DNA of 64,000 nt from Amycolatopsis sp. 195334CR (GTDB lineage: Bacteria > Actinomycetota > Actinomycetes > Mycobacteriales > Pseudonocardiaceae), in NCBI RefSeq assembly GCF_017309385.1, contig NZ_JAFJMJ010000004.1, forward strand, positions 62,001 to 126,000. Reading direction: 5' to 3'. How positions within the stretch are numbered: position 1 is the stretch's first letter; the number at the start of each line of letters is the position of its first letter. Below, one piece after another: positions 39,155-47,389 of the stretch. The notes under the pieces were generated by a model. It was given only the letters and a program-made list of their open reading frames with translations, did not search any database and was not told where the DNA came from. A program made the position numbers and the translations under genes.

Positions 39155-40233
39155 AGTTTCACGTCCCCGTTCATCCGGTGGTAGAACACGTCGCCGGGCC
39201 GCAGTTGGTCCCGGGTGACCGGCGCTCCGGTGAACGCCGACCGGTACAGCGCGGTGATCAGTTCGAGGGCTTCCCGTCCCTGCGGCCCGGACAGCGGCGG
39301 CCGCTGCCCCTGGTCCATGGCGTCCAGCAGGTACGGCAACTGCGCCGAATGCGAGCTGCCCACGTCCTCCGGTATTTCGGACCAGGACGAGATCAGCCGT
39401 TCGTCGGTCACGTGCGGGGCGGGCGTGTAGCGCCAGTCGGCGTTGCGATAGCCGTACAGGTGGGTCACCTCGACCGTGGCGTCGGTCAGGTCGAGCCGGA
39501 GGTAGCTCTCCTCGCGCGGGGAAAGCACACTGTTCACAATGGACGCCATCGCCCCGCTGGCGAACCGCACGATCGCCATCGACACGTCCTCGGTCTCCAT
39601 CACGCGGTCCAGCCTGCCCACCATCGCGCGCACCTCGGTCCACTCGCCGAGCAGCGCCAGCAGCAGGTCGATCTGGTGGATGCCGTGGCCCATCGTCGGC
39701 CCGCCGCCCTCGGTGGCCCACTTCCCGCGCCACGGAACGTCGAAATAGGACTGATCGCGGAACCAGGTGGTGTGGCACACCGCGACGAGCGGCCGCCCGA
39801 GCGCGCCGCTCCCGATCAGTTCCCGCGCGTGCCGCGCCCCGGAACCGAAGCGGTGCTGGAAAACCACGCTCGCGTACGGCCCGCCGTCGCGTTCGGCGGC
39901 GGTGATCCGGTCGTACTCGGCCAGCGACAGCGCGGGCGGTTTCTCCAGCAGCACCCAGGCACCGGCGTCCAGGCAGGCGACCGCGATGCCGGCGTGCGTG
40001 GCCGGGGGTGTGCACACCTGCACCAGATCCGGTTTTTCGGTGCGCAGCATGGACTTCAGCGACTGGTATGCCACCGGGACCCCGGTTTTCTGCTGGAACA
40101 CCGCCAACCGGGCGGGATCGGTGTCCACCGCGGTGATGAGTTTCGCGCGGTCACCGGCGGCCCGGATGGCCGGGACGTGAGCTGCTTCGGCGATACTGCC
40201 GGTACCGACCACGGCCACCCGGTAGGTCCGCAT
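39151..40233 (-). CDS. Gfo/Idh/MocA-family sugar oxidoreductase
   Basis: 360 residues from ATG at 40233 with GAGGG upstream. Rossmann motif VAVVGTGSIAEAAHVPAI (residues 6-23), the EKPPALSLAEYD motif near 97-108 carrying the conserved Lys, and the substrate-side GHGIHQIDLLLAL with the catalytic His. It uses NAD(P) to oxidise or reduce a sugar, inositol or glycoside hydroxyl. First gene of the oxidoreductase-DUF6807 pair. The operator in its leader shows it belongs to the LacI-controlled xylan module. Confidence 0.88.
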   Translation of the reverse strand: MRTYRVAVVGTGSIAEAAHVPAIRAAGDRAKLITAVDTDPARLAVFQQKTGVPVAYQSLKSMLRTEKPDLVQVCTPPATHAGIAVACLDAGAWVLLEKPPALSLAEYDRITAAERDGGPYASVVFQHRFGSGARHARELIGSGALGRPLVAVCHTTWFRDQSYFDVPWRGKWATEGGGPTMGHGIHQIDLLLALLGEWTEVRAMVGRLDRVMETEDVSMAIVRFASGAMASIVNSVLSPREESYLRLDLTDATVEVTHLYGYRNADWRYTPAPHVTDERLISSWSEIPEDVGSSHSAQLPYLLDAMDQGQRPPLSGPQGREALELITALYRSAFTGAPVTRDQLRPGDVFYHRMNGDVKL

Positions 40234-40246
40234 CGAGCCCTCATTT

Positions 40247-40257
40247 CGATAGTTTCG
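40247..40257 (-). promoter_or_regulatory. LacI-type operator in the leader of the Gfo/Idh gene
   Basis: CGATAGTTTCG, one base from the palindrome CGAAAGTTTCG, between the predicted start site (~40272) and the ATG at 40233. Confidence 0.6.
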
Positions 40258-40278
40258 AAGCGGTGCCCTGTCCATTCG

Positions 40279-40307
40279 ACCCTAGAATGGGCTCGAATCC
40301 CCGTCAA
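40279..40307 (-). promoter_or_regulatory. promoter of the Gfo/Idh-DUF6807 operon
   Basis: Minus strand: TTGACG (40307-40302), 17 bp, TAGGGT (40284-40279). Confidence 0.6.
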
Positions 40308-40334
40308 GACTGGTGAATGGCGGGAATACGCCGT

Positions 40335-40347
40335 CGAAACAGTTTCG
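40335..40347. promoter_or_regulatory. perfect LacI-type palindrome CGAAAC-A-GTTTCG
   Basis: A 13-bp perfect 6-1-6 palindrome, 26 bp past the lacI-type stop codon and just upstream (-65 region) of the Gfo/Idh promoter. The best-conserved copy of the shared motif. Confidence 0.65.
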
Positions 40348-40372
40348 AAAACCCGTGCGCCGGTACTGCTGT

Positions 40373-41425
40373 TTACCGGTGCTCCGCCGGGGGTGCGGTG
40401 CTCTGCCGCACCACCAGGCTGGTCGCCAGTTCCACCCGCCGGTGCTCGGCCTCCTCGCCGCGCGCCAGTGCCAGCAGCAGGCGCGTGCCCGCGGCGGCCA
40501 TCTCCTGCAGCGGCTGCCGGATGGTGGTCAGCGGCGGCCCGACCCAGCCCGCCACCGGCAGGTCGTCGAAGCCGATCACGCTGAGGTCCTCCGGAATGCG
40601 CAGGCCGGCCGCGCGGGCGGCCTCGTACACCCCGAACGCCTGCAGGTCGCTGCCCGCGAACACGGCGGTCGGCCGGTCGCCCAGCTTCAGCAGTTCGGTC
40701 AGCTGCGCGCGCCCGGCTTCGACGTGGAAGTCGCCGTAGCGCACCAGTGCCGGGTCCACCGGCACCCCGGCGGTCTCCAGCGCGGCGCGGTAGCCGTCCA
40801 CGCGGGCGCGGCTGCACAGCACCCGCTCCGGCCCGCCGATCACCGCGATCCGGCGGTGGCCCAGTTCGAGCAGGTGCCGGGTGGCGATCAGCCCGCCGTT
40901 CCAGTTGGTGGCCCCGATCGAGTAGGTGCGCTCACCCGGTTCCCCGACCGGGTCGACCACCACCACCGGGATGTTGCGCGACTCCAGCTTCGCCAGCTGG
41001 TCGGCGCTGAGGTCGGAGAACACCGACACCACCCCGATCGGCCGCCGCGCCAGCACCTTCTCCAGCCAGCCGCGGCCGGGGGTGAGCCTGCCCTGTGACT
41101 CCGAGAGCACCACCGCCAGGTCGTGCTCGCTGGCCACCTGCTCCACCCCGCGCATGATCTCCAGCGCCCAGATGCTCTCCAGCTCGTGGAACATCAGCTC
41201 CAGCAGGTTGGACCGCCGGGCCCGCTCGTCGCTGCGCCGCTGGTAGCCGTGGCGGCGGATGATCTCCTCCACCCGTTCCCTGGTCGCCGCGGCCACGTCG
41301 GTGCGCCCGTTGACCACCTTCGAAACTGTCGGGATGGAAACCCCGGCCTCCACCGCGATCTGCGCGATGGTGACCTTGCCCTGGACGGGCTCGCTGGCCG
41401 GCTTCCGCTCGGATTCCACTGGCAT
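40373..41425 (-). CDS. LacI-family regulator of the xylan/aldouronate module
   Basis: 350 residues from ATG at 41425. HTH and hinge: VTIAQIAVEAGVSIPTVSKVVNGRTDVAAATRERV (residues 18-52; in short TIAQIAVEAGVSIPTVSKVV), followed by a periplasmic-binding-like sensor domain (VVVVDPVG, IAVIGGPERV, TAVFAGSDLQAFGVYEAA, VIGFDDLPVAGWVGPPLTT). A TAGACT -10 (41438-41433) ends 7 nt before the ATG, so the message is probably leaderless, and an operator overlaps its -35, indicating autorepression. It is divergent from the GH10 xylanase and its half-sites recur before the ABC and Gfo/Idh operons. Confidence 0.9.
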   Translation of the reverse strand: MPVESERKPASEPVQGKVTIAQIAVEAGVSIPTVSKVVNGRTDVAAATRERVEEIIRRHGYQRRSDERARRSNLLELMFHELESIWALEIMRGVEQVASEHDLAVVLSESQGRLTPGRGWLEKVLARRPIGVVSVFSDLSADQLAKLESRNIPVVVVDPVGEPGERTYSIGATNWNGGLIATRHLLELGHRRIAVIGGPERVLCSRARVDGYRAALETAGVPVDPALVRYGDFHVEAGRAQLTELLKLGDRPTAVFAGSDLQAFGVYEAARAAGLRIPEDLSVIGFDDLPVAGWVGPPLTTIRQPLQEMAAAGTRLLLALARGEEAEHRRVELATSLVVRQSTAPPAEHR

Positions 41426-41432
41426 GGCGGGC

Positions 41433-41515
41433 AGTCTACGCGCCTTTCCGGTTTCCGATACTTTCGGCGGTTAATTCGAAAGTTCTTGACCACCCAGTGG
41501 GTGATCTGCCAACAT
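41433..41515. promoter_or_regulatory. divergent lacI/xylanase promoter region with two operators
   Basis: CCGATACTTTCGG (41455-41467) covers the -35 region of the lacI promoter; TTCGAAAGTTC (41475-41485) abuts TTGACC (41486-41491), the -35 of the xylanase promoter, whose -10 is CAACAT (41510-41515, 18-bp spacer). Both sites match the CGAAA-N-TTTCG theme with one or two mismatches. Confidence 0.6.
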
Positions 41516-41561
41516 CGGGGGACCGCCACCGTTTTTGCCCCGACAACGAGGAGCAACGACG

Positions 41562-42590
41562 ATGTTGCGAGCGAAACGAGTCACCGGCGGCCTCCGCCGG
41601 TGGGGCGCGGTGCTGGCGCTCAGCGCCGGCCTGGTGGCGTGGCAGGCGGCCCCGGCCTCGGCGGCGCCCCCGCTGAAGGACATCACCAGCCGCTACGTCG
41701 GCAGTGCCGTACCCGCCTCGGCACTGGCGAACGAGGCCGACTTCCGCACCACGCTGACCCGCGAATTCGACAGCGTGACACCGGAAAACGAGATGAAGTG
41801 GGCCAGCCTCGAACCGAACCGCGGCCAGTACAACTGGTCCGGTGCGGACGCCATCGTGAACTACGCGCAGCAGAACGGGAAAACCGTGCGCGGCCACACG
41901 CTGGTCTGGCACAACCAGTACCCCGGGTGGTTGAACAACCTGTCCGCCACCGACCTGCGCACCGCGCTGCAGAACCACATCACCACGGTGATGACCAGGT
42001 ACAAGGGCAAGATCCGGGCCTGGGACGTGGTGAACGAGGTGTTCAACGAGGACGGCAGCCGCCGCAACTCGATCTTCCAGCAGAAGCTCGGCGCCAACTA
42101 CATCGCCGACGCGTTCCGCTGGGCGAAGCAGGTCGATCCCGGCGCGAAGCTGTACATCAACGACTACAACGTCGAATGGCAGGGCGCCAAGAGCAACGCC
42201 ATGTACGAGCTGGTGAAATCCCTGCGGCAGCAAGGGGTTCCGGTGGAGGGCGCGGGCTTCCAGACGCACCTGTCCACGCAGTACGGCTTCCCCGGCGGGT
42301 TCCAGGCGAACCTGCAGCGCTTCGCCGACCTCGGCGTGGACGTGGCGATCACCGAGGCCGACGTCCGCGTCCAGCTGCCCGCCGACTCGGCGAAGCTGGC
42401 CAAGCAGGCCGACTACTTCGACCAGGCCTGGGACGGCTGCCACGCGGTGAGCCGCTGCGTGGAGTTCACCACCTGGGGCTTCACCGACCGGCACTCGTGG
42501 GTGCCGGGCACCTTCCCCGGTGAAGGCGCGGCCTGCCTGTTCGATGCGAACCTGCAACCGAAACCCGCCTACACCCGCATCAACCCGTAA
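41562..42590 (+). CDS. GH10 endo-1,4-beta-xylanase, secreted
   Basis: 342 residues from ATG 41562 with GAGGAG upstream. Signal peptide about 1-34 (cleavage after ASA, before APPLKD). A single GH10 barrel: SVTPENEMKWASLEP, GHTLVWHNQ, acid/base Glu in WDVVNEVFNE, nucleophile Glu in ITEADVRVQLP. The usual ITELDI has Ala-Asp here, a tolerated variant. No carbohydrate-binding module, unlike many actinomycete GH10 enzymes, so it probably acts on soluble or amorphous xylan. It releases xylo-oligosaccharides and aldouronates, matching the importer under the same operators. Confidence 0.93.
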   Translation: MLRAKRVTGGLRRWGAVLALSAGLVAWQAAPASAAPPLKDITSRYVGSAVPASALANEADFRTTLTREFDSVTPENEMKWASLEPNRGQYNWSGADAIVNYAQQNGKTVRGHTLVWHNQYPGWLNNLSATDLRTALQNHITTVMTRYKGKIRAWDVVNEVFNEDGSRRNSIFQQKLGANYIADAFRWAKQVDPGAKLYINDYNVEWQGAKSNAMYELVKSLRQQGVPVEGAGFQTHLSTQYGFPGGFQANLQRFADLGVDVAITEADVRVQLPADSAKLAKQADYFDQAWDGCHAVSRCVEFTTWGFTDRHSWVPGTFPGEGAACLFDANLQPKPAYTRINP

Positions 42591-42591
42591 G

Positions 42592-42645
42592 GACACGAAG
42601 GTGGCTTTCGGGGCGCTCACCGTGCCCCGAAAGCCCCTTCGTGTC
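42592..42645. terminator. long bidirectional hairpin terminator
   Basis: A 22-bp stem with one bulged base at 42602: arms 42592-42614 and 42624-42645, loop 9 nt. It overlaps the stop codon of the convergent GH3 gene. Confidence 0.75.
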
Positions 42646-44944
42646 ATCCGATTTCGGGGGAGAGGACGCGGTCGAAGCCGACCTCGCGCCGCGGTCCGGT
42701 CAGCACGCGGGCCAGCGTCGCCCGGATGTCGGTGCTGGACGCCCCCACCCGCAGTTCCACCTCACCCGGATCCACCTGCCGCTGCCCGGCGCGGCCGGTG
42801 TAGCAGGTCAGGTCCGCGTGCAGGCCGAACCGTACGGTCTGCGCCTCACCCGGCGCCAGGTCCACCCTGGCCGCGGCGATCAGCCGCTGCACCGGCCGCA
42901 CGCATTCGGCCACCGGGTCGTGCAGGTACACCTGGACCACCTCGCTGCTCGCGCGATCGGTCTCGTTGCGCAGCGGGACGGTCAGCTCGAACACCCCGTC
43001 GGTGCGCCACTCCTCGCCGCCGGTGACCTCGCCCCAGCTCAGCGGCGCGTAGGAAAGCCCGTGCCCGAACCCGTACAACGCCGTCGGGTCGACCGTGCTC
43101 ACCTCGCTGCGGGTGGCCAGCGGCGCGGCGAGATAGGTGGCGGGCTGGTTCGCCCCGGCCGCCGGGAAGCTGACCGGCAGCCGTCCCGACGGGTTCACCC
43201 GCCCGCTGAGCACGTCCGCCAGCGCCACCCCGCCCTCCTCGCCGGGGAAGAACCCGCAGACGATGGCGGCGAGCCGGTCGGCCTGCCGCGAAAGCTCGTA
43301 CGGGCGCCCGCTCAGCAGCACCAGCACCACCGGGGTTCCGGTGCCCAGCAAGGCTTCCAGCAGTTCCTCCTGCCGCCCCGGCAGGCGCAGATCGGCGACG
43401 TCGCAGCCTTCACCGGAGGTGCCACCACCGAACAACCCGGCGCGATCGCCCAGCACCACCACGCAGATCTCGGCGTCGGCGGCCACCCGGACCGCGTCGG
43501 CGATCCCGGCGTCGTCACCGCCTTCGACCGGGCAGCCCTGCGCGTAGGTCACGTCGTGGTCGGCGCCGAGCGCCTCCAGCACGGTGGGCACCTCGATGCC
43601 CAGCGGCACGTCCGGGTGGTGCACCCCGACGTGCATCGGGAACGAGTAGCAGCCGAACATCGCGCCGGGGTCGTCGGCCCGCGGGCCGATCACGGCGAGC
43701 CGCTTGCCGGGGGCCAGCGGCAGCACGTCTTCGTTGCGCAGCAACACGATCGATCGCTGGGCCAGTTCACGCGCGAGGGCACGGGACTCGTCGTCGTCGA
43801 GGTCGGCGCGGCCGTCGGCGAGCACCTCGGGATCGGGCGACCAGCCGGGGTCGAGTAACCCGAGCTCGCACTTCTGCCGCAGCACCCGCTCCAGCGCGCG
43901 GTCCACCAGCGCGACGTCGGCCTCCCCGGACTCCAGCGCCATCAGCAACGGCGCGCCGAAGCAGTCGACGGTCGGCAGTTCGACGTCGATCCCGGCGGCC
44001 AGCGCCTGCGCGGCGGCTTCGGCCCGCGTGCCGGCCACCCCGTGCAGCGTGCGCAGGAACGAGACGGAGAAGTAGTCGGCCACCACCGTGCCGGTGAAGC
44101 CGTAGACCTCGCGCAGCCGCGTGGTGAGCAGTTCGGGATCGGCGGCCGCGGGCACGCCGTCGTTGTCGTTGTAGCCGTTCATCACCGAACGGGCACCCGC
44201 GCGCAGCGCCATTTCGAACGGCGGCAGCAGCACGTCGGCCAGTTCCCGCGCGCCGATCGACACCGGCGCCAGGTTGCGGCCCGCCTTCGACGCGGAGTAC
44301 CCGGCGAAGTGCTTCAGCGTGGCCACCACCCCGGCCGACTCCAGCCCGCGCACGTACGCCGAGCCGATCGTGCCGACCAGGTACGGGTCCTCGGCGATGG
44401 TCTCCTCGATCCGGCCCCACCGCAGATCGCGGGCCACGTCGAGCACCGGCGCCATGCCCTGGTGCACCCCGAGCCGCCGCATCGACCGTCCGATGTGGAC
44501 ACCCATCCGCTCGACCAGCCCCGGGTCGAAGGTGGCGCCCCAGCACAGCGGCGACGGGTACACCGTGGCGCGCCAGGCGGCCAGCCCGGTCAGGCACTCC
44601 TCGTGCACCTGCGCCGGGATGCCGAACCGGCTGGCGGCCATCACCTCGCGCTGCGTGCGGGCCAGCCCGCGCGCGCCGATCAGCGGCTCCACCGGCCGGG
44701 TGCCGAACACCCGGGTCAGCTGGCCGATGCCGGAGCCGACCAGCCGGTCCCAGTCGCCCGGTTCGATGGCGAAGTCGTGCTGGTGCGGCGCCATCTCGCC
44801 GGCCGCGTCGATGCCGACCCAGACGCCGAACAACTGCGCCAGTTTCTCGCGCGTGTTCATCCTGGCCATCAGGTCGGCCACCCGGTCGGCGGGGGCGGCG
44901 GCGGGATCGCGCCAGAGTTCGGTGCGCGCGGGGTCGAGGGTCAC
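42644..44944 (-). CDS. GH3 beta-xylosidase/beta-glucosidase (BxlA-like)
   Basis: 766 residues from GTG at 44944, which overlaps the lacI-type stop (GTGA); the longer upstream frame is antisense noise. GH3 N-terminal barrel with ATLKHFAGYSASKAGRNLAPV and the nucleophile Asp in GTVVADYFSV; the C-terminal (alpha/beta)6 domain has SGEGCDVADLRLPGRQEEL around the acid/base Glu; a fibronectin-III-like domain ends the protein. No signal peptide, so it cleaves imported oligosaccharides in the cytosol. The VADYFSV nucleophile and the regulator-importer context favour xylosidase, but beta-glucosidase is not excluded. Confidence 0.9.
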   Translation of the reverse strand: MTLDPARTELWRDPAAAPADRVADLMARMNTREKLAQLFGVWVGIDAAGEMAPHQHDFAIEPGDWDRLVGSGIGQLTRVFGTRPVEPLIGARGLARTQREVMAASRFGIPAQVHEECLTGLAAWRATVYPSPLCWGATFDPGLVERMGVHIGRSMRRLGVHQGMAPVLDVARDLRWGRIEETIAEDPYLVGTIGSAYVRGLESAGVVATLKHFAGYSASKAGRNLAPVSIGARELADVLLPPFEMALRAGARSVMNGYNDNDGVPAAADPELLTTRLREVYGFTGTVVADYFSVSFLRTLHGVAGTRAEAAAQALAAGIDVELPTVDCFGAPLLMALESGEADVALVDRALERVLRQKCELGLLDPGWSPDPEVLADGRADLDDDESRALARELAQRSIVLLRNEDVLPLAPGKRLAVIGPRADDPGAMFGCYSFPMHVGVHHPDVPLGIEVPTVLEALGADHDVTYAQGCPVEGGDDAGIADAVRVAADAEICVVVLGDRAGLFGGGTSGEGCDVADLRLPGRQEELLEALLGTGTPVVLVLLSGRPYELSRQADRLAAIVCGFFPGEEGGVALADVLSGRVNPSGRLPVSFPAAGANQPATYLAAPLATRSEVSTVDPTALYGFGHGLSYAPLSWGEVTGGEEWRTDGVFELTVPLRNETDRASSEVVQVYLHDPVAECVRPVQRLIAAARVDLAPGEAQTVRFGLHADLTCYTGRAGQRQVDPGEVELRVGASSTDIRATLARVLTGPRREVGFDRVLSPEIG

Positions 44945-45957
44945 GGCTGCTCCACCTGTCGGGTCGACGAGCGCACGACGAGCCGGGTCTCCAGCGTGAC
45001 GTGCGTGGTTTCCGGGGTTTCCCGGTTGATCAGCGGGATGAGGAGTTCGATGGCGCGGCGGCCCATCTCGCGGATGGGCTGCTCGACGGTGGTCAGCGGC
45101 GGCACGCACAGCACCGACTCCGGGATGTTGTCGAAGCCGACCACCGACAGGTCCTCCGGCACGCGCAGGCCGAGCGCCTGCGCCGCCTCGACGGTGGCGA
45201 TGGCCGACAGGTCGTTCGCCGCGAAGATCGCGGTGGGCCGGGCGGGGGAGTCCAGCAGGCGGCGCGCCGAGGCCGCGGAGATCTCCGGGTCGTAGGCGCC
45301 GACCTGCACCAGGTCCTCGTCCACCGGCACCCCGGCCGCGGCCAGCGCACGCCGGTAACCGGTCTCGCGCAGCTGCGCCGACTGCAGGTCCGGCCGGCCG
45401 GTGAGCAGGGCGATCCGGCGGTGGCCCAGCGCCAGCAGGTGCTCCACGGCCAGCTGCGCGCCACGAAGGTTGTCCGAGTCGATGGTGGGCAGCTCGGCGG
45501 AACCGGTGTGCGGGTCGACCGCGACCACCGGCGTGCCCTCGCGGGGTTCGGGGGAGGCGGCCGGGGTGACCAGCAGCGCGCCGTCGACCAGGGTGCCGCT
45601 CAACCGCGAGAGGTACCGGCGTTCCCAGCCCGCCTTGTCGTCCGTGCGCCCGCCCGCCGAGTAGACGACCAGCTCGAAACCCGAGCCGCGGATCGCGTCG
45701 GCCGCGCCCTTGAGCAACTCGGTGCTGAACGGTTCGAGATCGGCCACCAGGATGCCGATCACGTTGGTGCGGTGGTTGCGCAGGCTCTGGGCGACCAGGC
45801 TGGCTTCGTAGCCCAGCTCCTCGATCACCGAGCGCACGCGGGCGGAGGTGGCGGCGGCGACGCCGTAGCGCTGATTGAGCACTTTGGACACGGTCGCCAC
45901 CGAGACGCCGGCGCGTTCGGCGACGTCCCTGATGGTCACACGGGAGCTTGGCTGCAC
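44941..45957 (-). CDS. LacI-family regulator (BxlR-like)
   Basis: 338 residues from GTG at 45957; a TTG at 45993 is possible but overlaps the promoter. TTGTCG (45993-45988), 17 bp, TACGCT (45970-45965) ends 7 nt before the GTG, so the mRNA should be leaderless. HTH: VTIRDVAERAGVSVATVSKVL; sensor domain with VVGFDNIPESVLCVPPLTTVEQP. First gene of an operon with the GH3 gene and divergent from a CUT1 importer, matching the Streptomyces bxlR-bxlEFGA arrangement, though here bxlA travels with the regulator. Confidence 0.88.
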   Translation of the reverse strand: MQPSSRVTIRDVAERAGVSVATVSKVLNQRYGVAAATSARVRSVIEELGYEASLVAQSLRNHRTNVIGILVADLEPFSTELLKGAADAIRGSGFELVVYSAGGRTDDKAGWERRYLSRLSGTLVDGALLVTPAASPEPREGTPVVAVDPHTGSAELPTIDSDNLRGAQLAVEHLLALGHRRIALLTGRPDLQSAQLRETGYRRALAAAGVPVDEDLVQVGAYDPEISAASARRLLDSPARPTAIFAANDLSAIATVEAAQALGLRVPEDLSVVGFDNIPESVLCVPPLTTVEQPIREMGRRAIELLIPLINRETPETTHVTLETRLVVRSSTRQVEQP

Positions 45958-45981
45958 GGGGCTCAGCGTAGCTCTGTAAAA

Positions 45982-45995
45982 CGTTATCGACAACG
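45982..45995. promoter_or_regulatory. operator of the BxlR-like regulator
   Basis: CGTTATCGACAACG, a 14-bp near-perfect palindrome (one mismatch pair), overlapping the -35 of the leaderless lacI-type promoter and lying next to the -35 of the importer promoter. Confidence 0.6.
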
Positions 45996-45996
45996 A

Positions 45997-46025
45997 TTGA
46001 CACGGCCTTGACCTCGGGCCAGACT
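45997..46025 (+). promoter_or_regulatory. promoter of the CUT1 importer operon
   Basis: TTGACA (45997-46002), 17 bp, CAGACT (46020-46025); start site expected near 46032. Confidence 0.6.
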
Positions 46026-46098
46026 TTCAAGCCAACCTGGGCTGCGGTGCCTCGCCAGCCCGGTCCAGCTCGGCCGAAGTCGTCAGGAGTGGACCACC

Positions 46099-47388
46099 AT
46101 GCGCCGAATCCGGAACGTTTGCGCCTTCCTCCTCGCCGCGGTCACCGCCGCCGCCCTCACCGCCTGCGGTGGTGGGGACGACACGGCGGGCAACGCGGAC
46201 GGACCCGTCACCTTCACCTGGTGGCACAACGGCACCACCGATACGCGGAAGGCGCTGTGGGAGCAGATCGCCGCCGACTACCAGGCGGCCAATCCCGGGG
46301 TGAGCTTCAAGATCGAGCCGGTGCAGAACGAGCAGTTCCAGACCAAGATCCCGCTGGCGCTGCAGTCGGACAGCCCGCCGGACATCTACCAGCAGTGGGG
46401 CGGCGGCCAGGGCGCGGGCCAGCTGGCGTCGGGCAAGGTCGCCGACATCACCGGGCAGGCCTCGCCGTGGATCGGCCAGCTCGGCCCGATCGCCCAGGAC
46501 TGGGCGGCCGACGGCAAGCAGTACGGCGTGCCCTACGTCGGGCACACGGTGGGGTTCTGGTACCGCAAGGACATCTTCGCCAACGCCGGCATCACCACGC
46601 CCCCGACCACGATGGAGCAGCTGAACGAGGCGGTGGCCAAGCTCAAGGGCGCCGGGGTGGCGCCGATCGCGGTCGGCGGCAAGGACCGCTGGCCGGACGC
46701 GTTCTACTGGGGTTACCTCGCCACCCGGCACTGCGCGCCGGAAGAGCTGAAGAAGGCCGTCGAGTCCGTGCGGATGGAACACCCGTGCTGGCTCCGGGCC
46801 GGTCAGGACCTCAAGGCGTTCCTGGACACCCAGCCGTTCCAGACCGGTTTCGTCGGGACCCCGGCCCAGCAGGGCGCGGGCAGTTCGGCCGGGATGGTGG
46901 CCAACGGACAGGCCGCGATGGAACTGCAGGGCGACTGGTCGCCGGACACGATGGCCTCGCTCACCTCGGACAAGGACCTGAACTCGAAGCTCGGCTGGTT
47001 CCCGTTCCCGTCCGTGGCCGGTGGGGCCGGCGCGCCGGGCGCGATCCTCGCCGGTGGTGACGGCTTCTCGTGCACCCAGCGCACGGGCGCGGCCTGCGCG
47101 AAGTTCCTGCAGTACCTGACCACCCCGCCGGTGCAGGAGAAGCTCGCCGCGATCGGCGCCGGCCTGCCGGTGAACCCGGCCGCGGCCCCGGCGCTGGGCA
47201 CCGATTCGCTCAAGTCGGTGTTCGAGCACACCCAGCAGGCCCCGCACCGGCAGACCTACTTCGACATCGCCCTGCCGACCAGCGTCGGCCAGGCGCTCAA
47301 CGACGCGATCGCGAACTTCTTCGCCGGGCAGGGCACGCCGGAGTCGATCGTGCAGGCCGTGAACTCGGCGGCGGCGGGGAACAAGTGA
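46099..47388 (+). CDS. bxlE: sugar-binding lipoprotein of a CUT1 importer (BxlE-like)
   Basis: 429 residues; lipobox LTAC at Cys23 after a short signal peptide. Type 1 extracellular sugar-binding fold (VTFTWWHNGTTDTRKALWEQIA, then SDSPPDIYQQWGGGQGAGQL, GVPYVGHTVGFWYRKDIF, MELQGDWSPDTM). Similar in order and context to BxlE, which binds xylobiose in Streptomyces. The symbol is tentative; cellobiose- or glucose-oligomer binding is possible. Confidence 0.85.
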   Translation: MRRIRNVCAFLLAAVTAAALTACGGGDDTAGNADGPVTFTWWHNGTTDTRKALWEQIAADYQAANPGVSFKIEPVQNEQFQTKIPLALQSDSPPDIYQQWGGGQGAGQLASGKVADITGQASPWIGQLGPIAQDWAADGKQYGVPYVGHTVGFWYRKDIFANAGITTPPTTMEQLNEAVAKLKGAGVAPIAVGGKDRWPDAFYWGYLATRHCAPEELKKAVESVRMEHPCWLRAGQDLKAFLDTQPFQTGFVGTPAQQGAGSSAGMVANGQAAMELQGDWSPDTMASLTSDKDLNSKLGWFPFPSVAGGAGAPGAILAGGDGFSCTQRTGAACAKFLQYLTTPPVQEKLAAIGAGLPVNPAAAPALGTDSLKSVFEHTQQAPHRQTYFDIALPTSVGQALNDAIANFFAGQGTPESIVQAVNSAAAGNK

Positions 47389-47389
47389 C

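Noticed and set aside
42644..46030. 1128-residue minus-strand frame apparently fusing a long N-terminus to GH3
   Set aside because: The first ~360 residues are out-of-frame antisense noise over the LacI-type gene. The GTG at 44944 overlaps that gene's stop and gives a normal-length GH3 protein.
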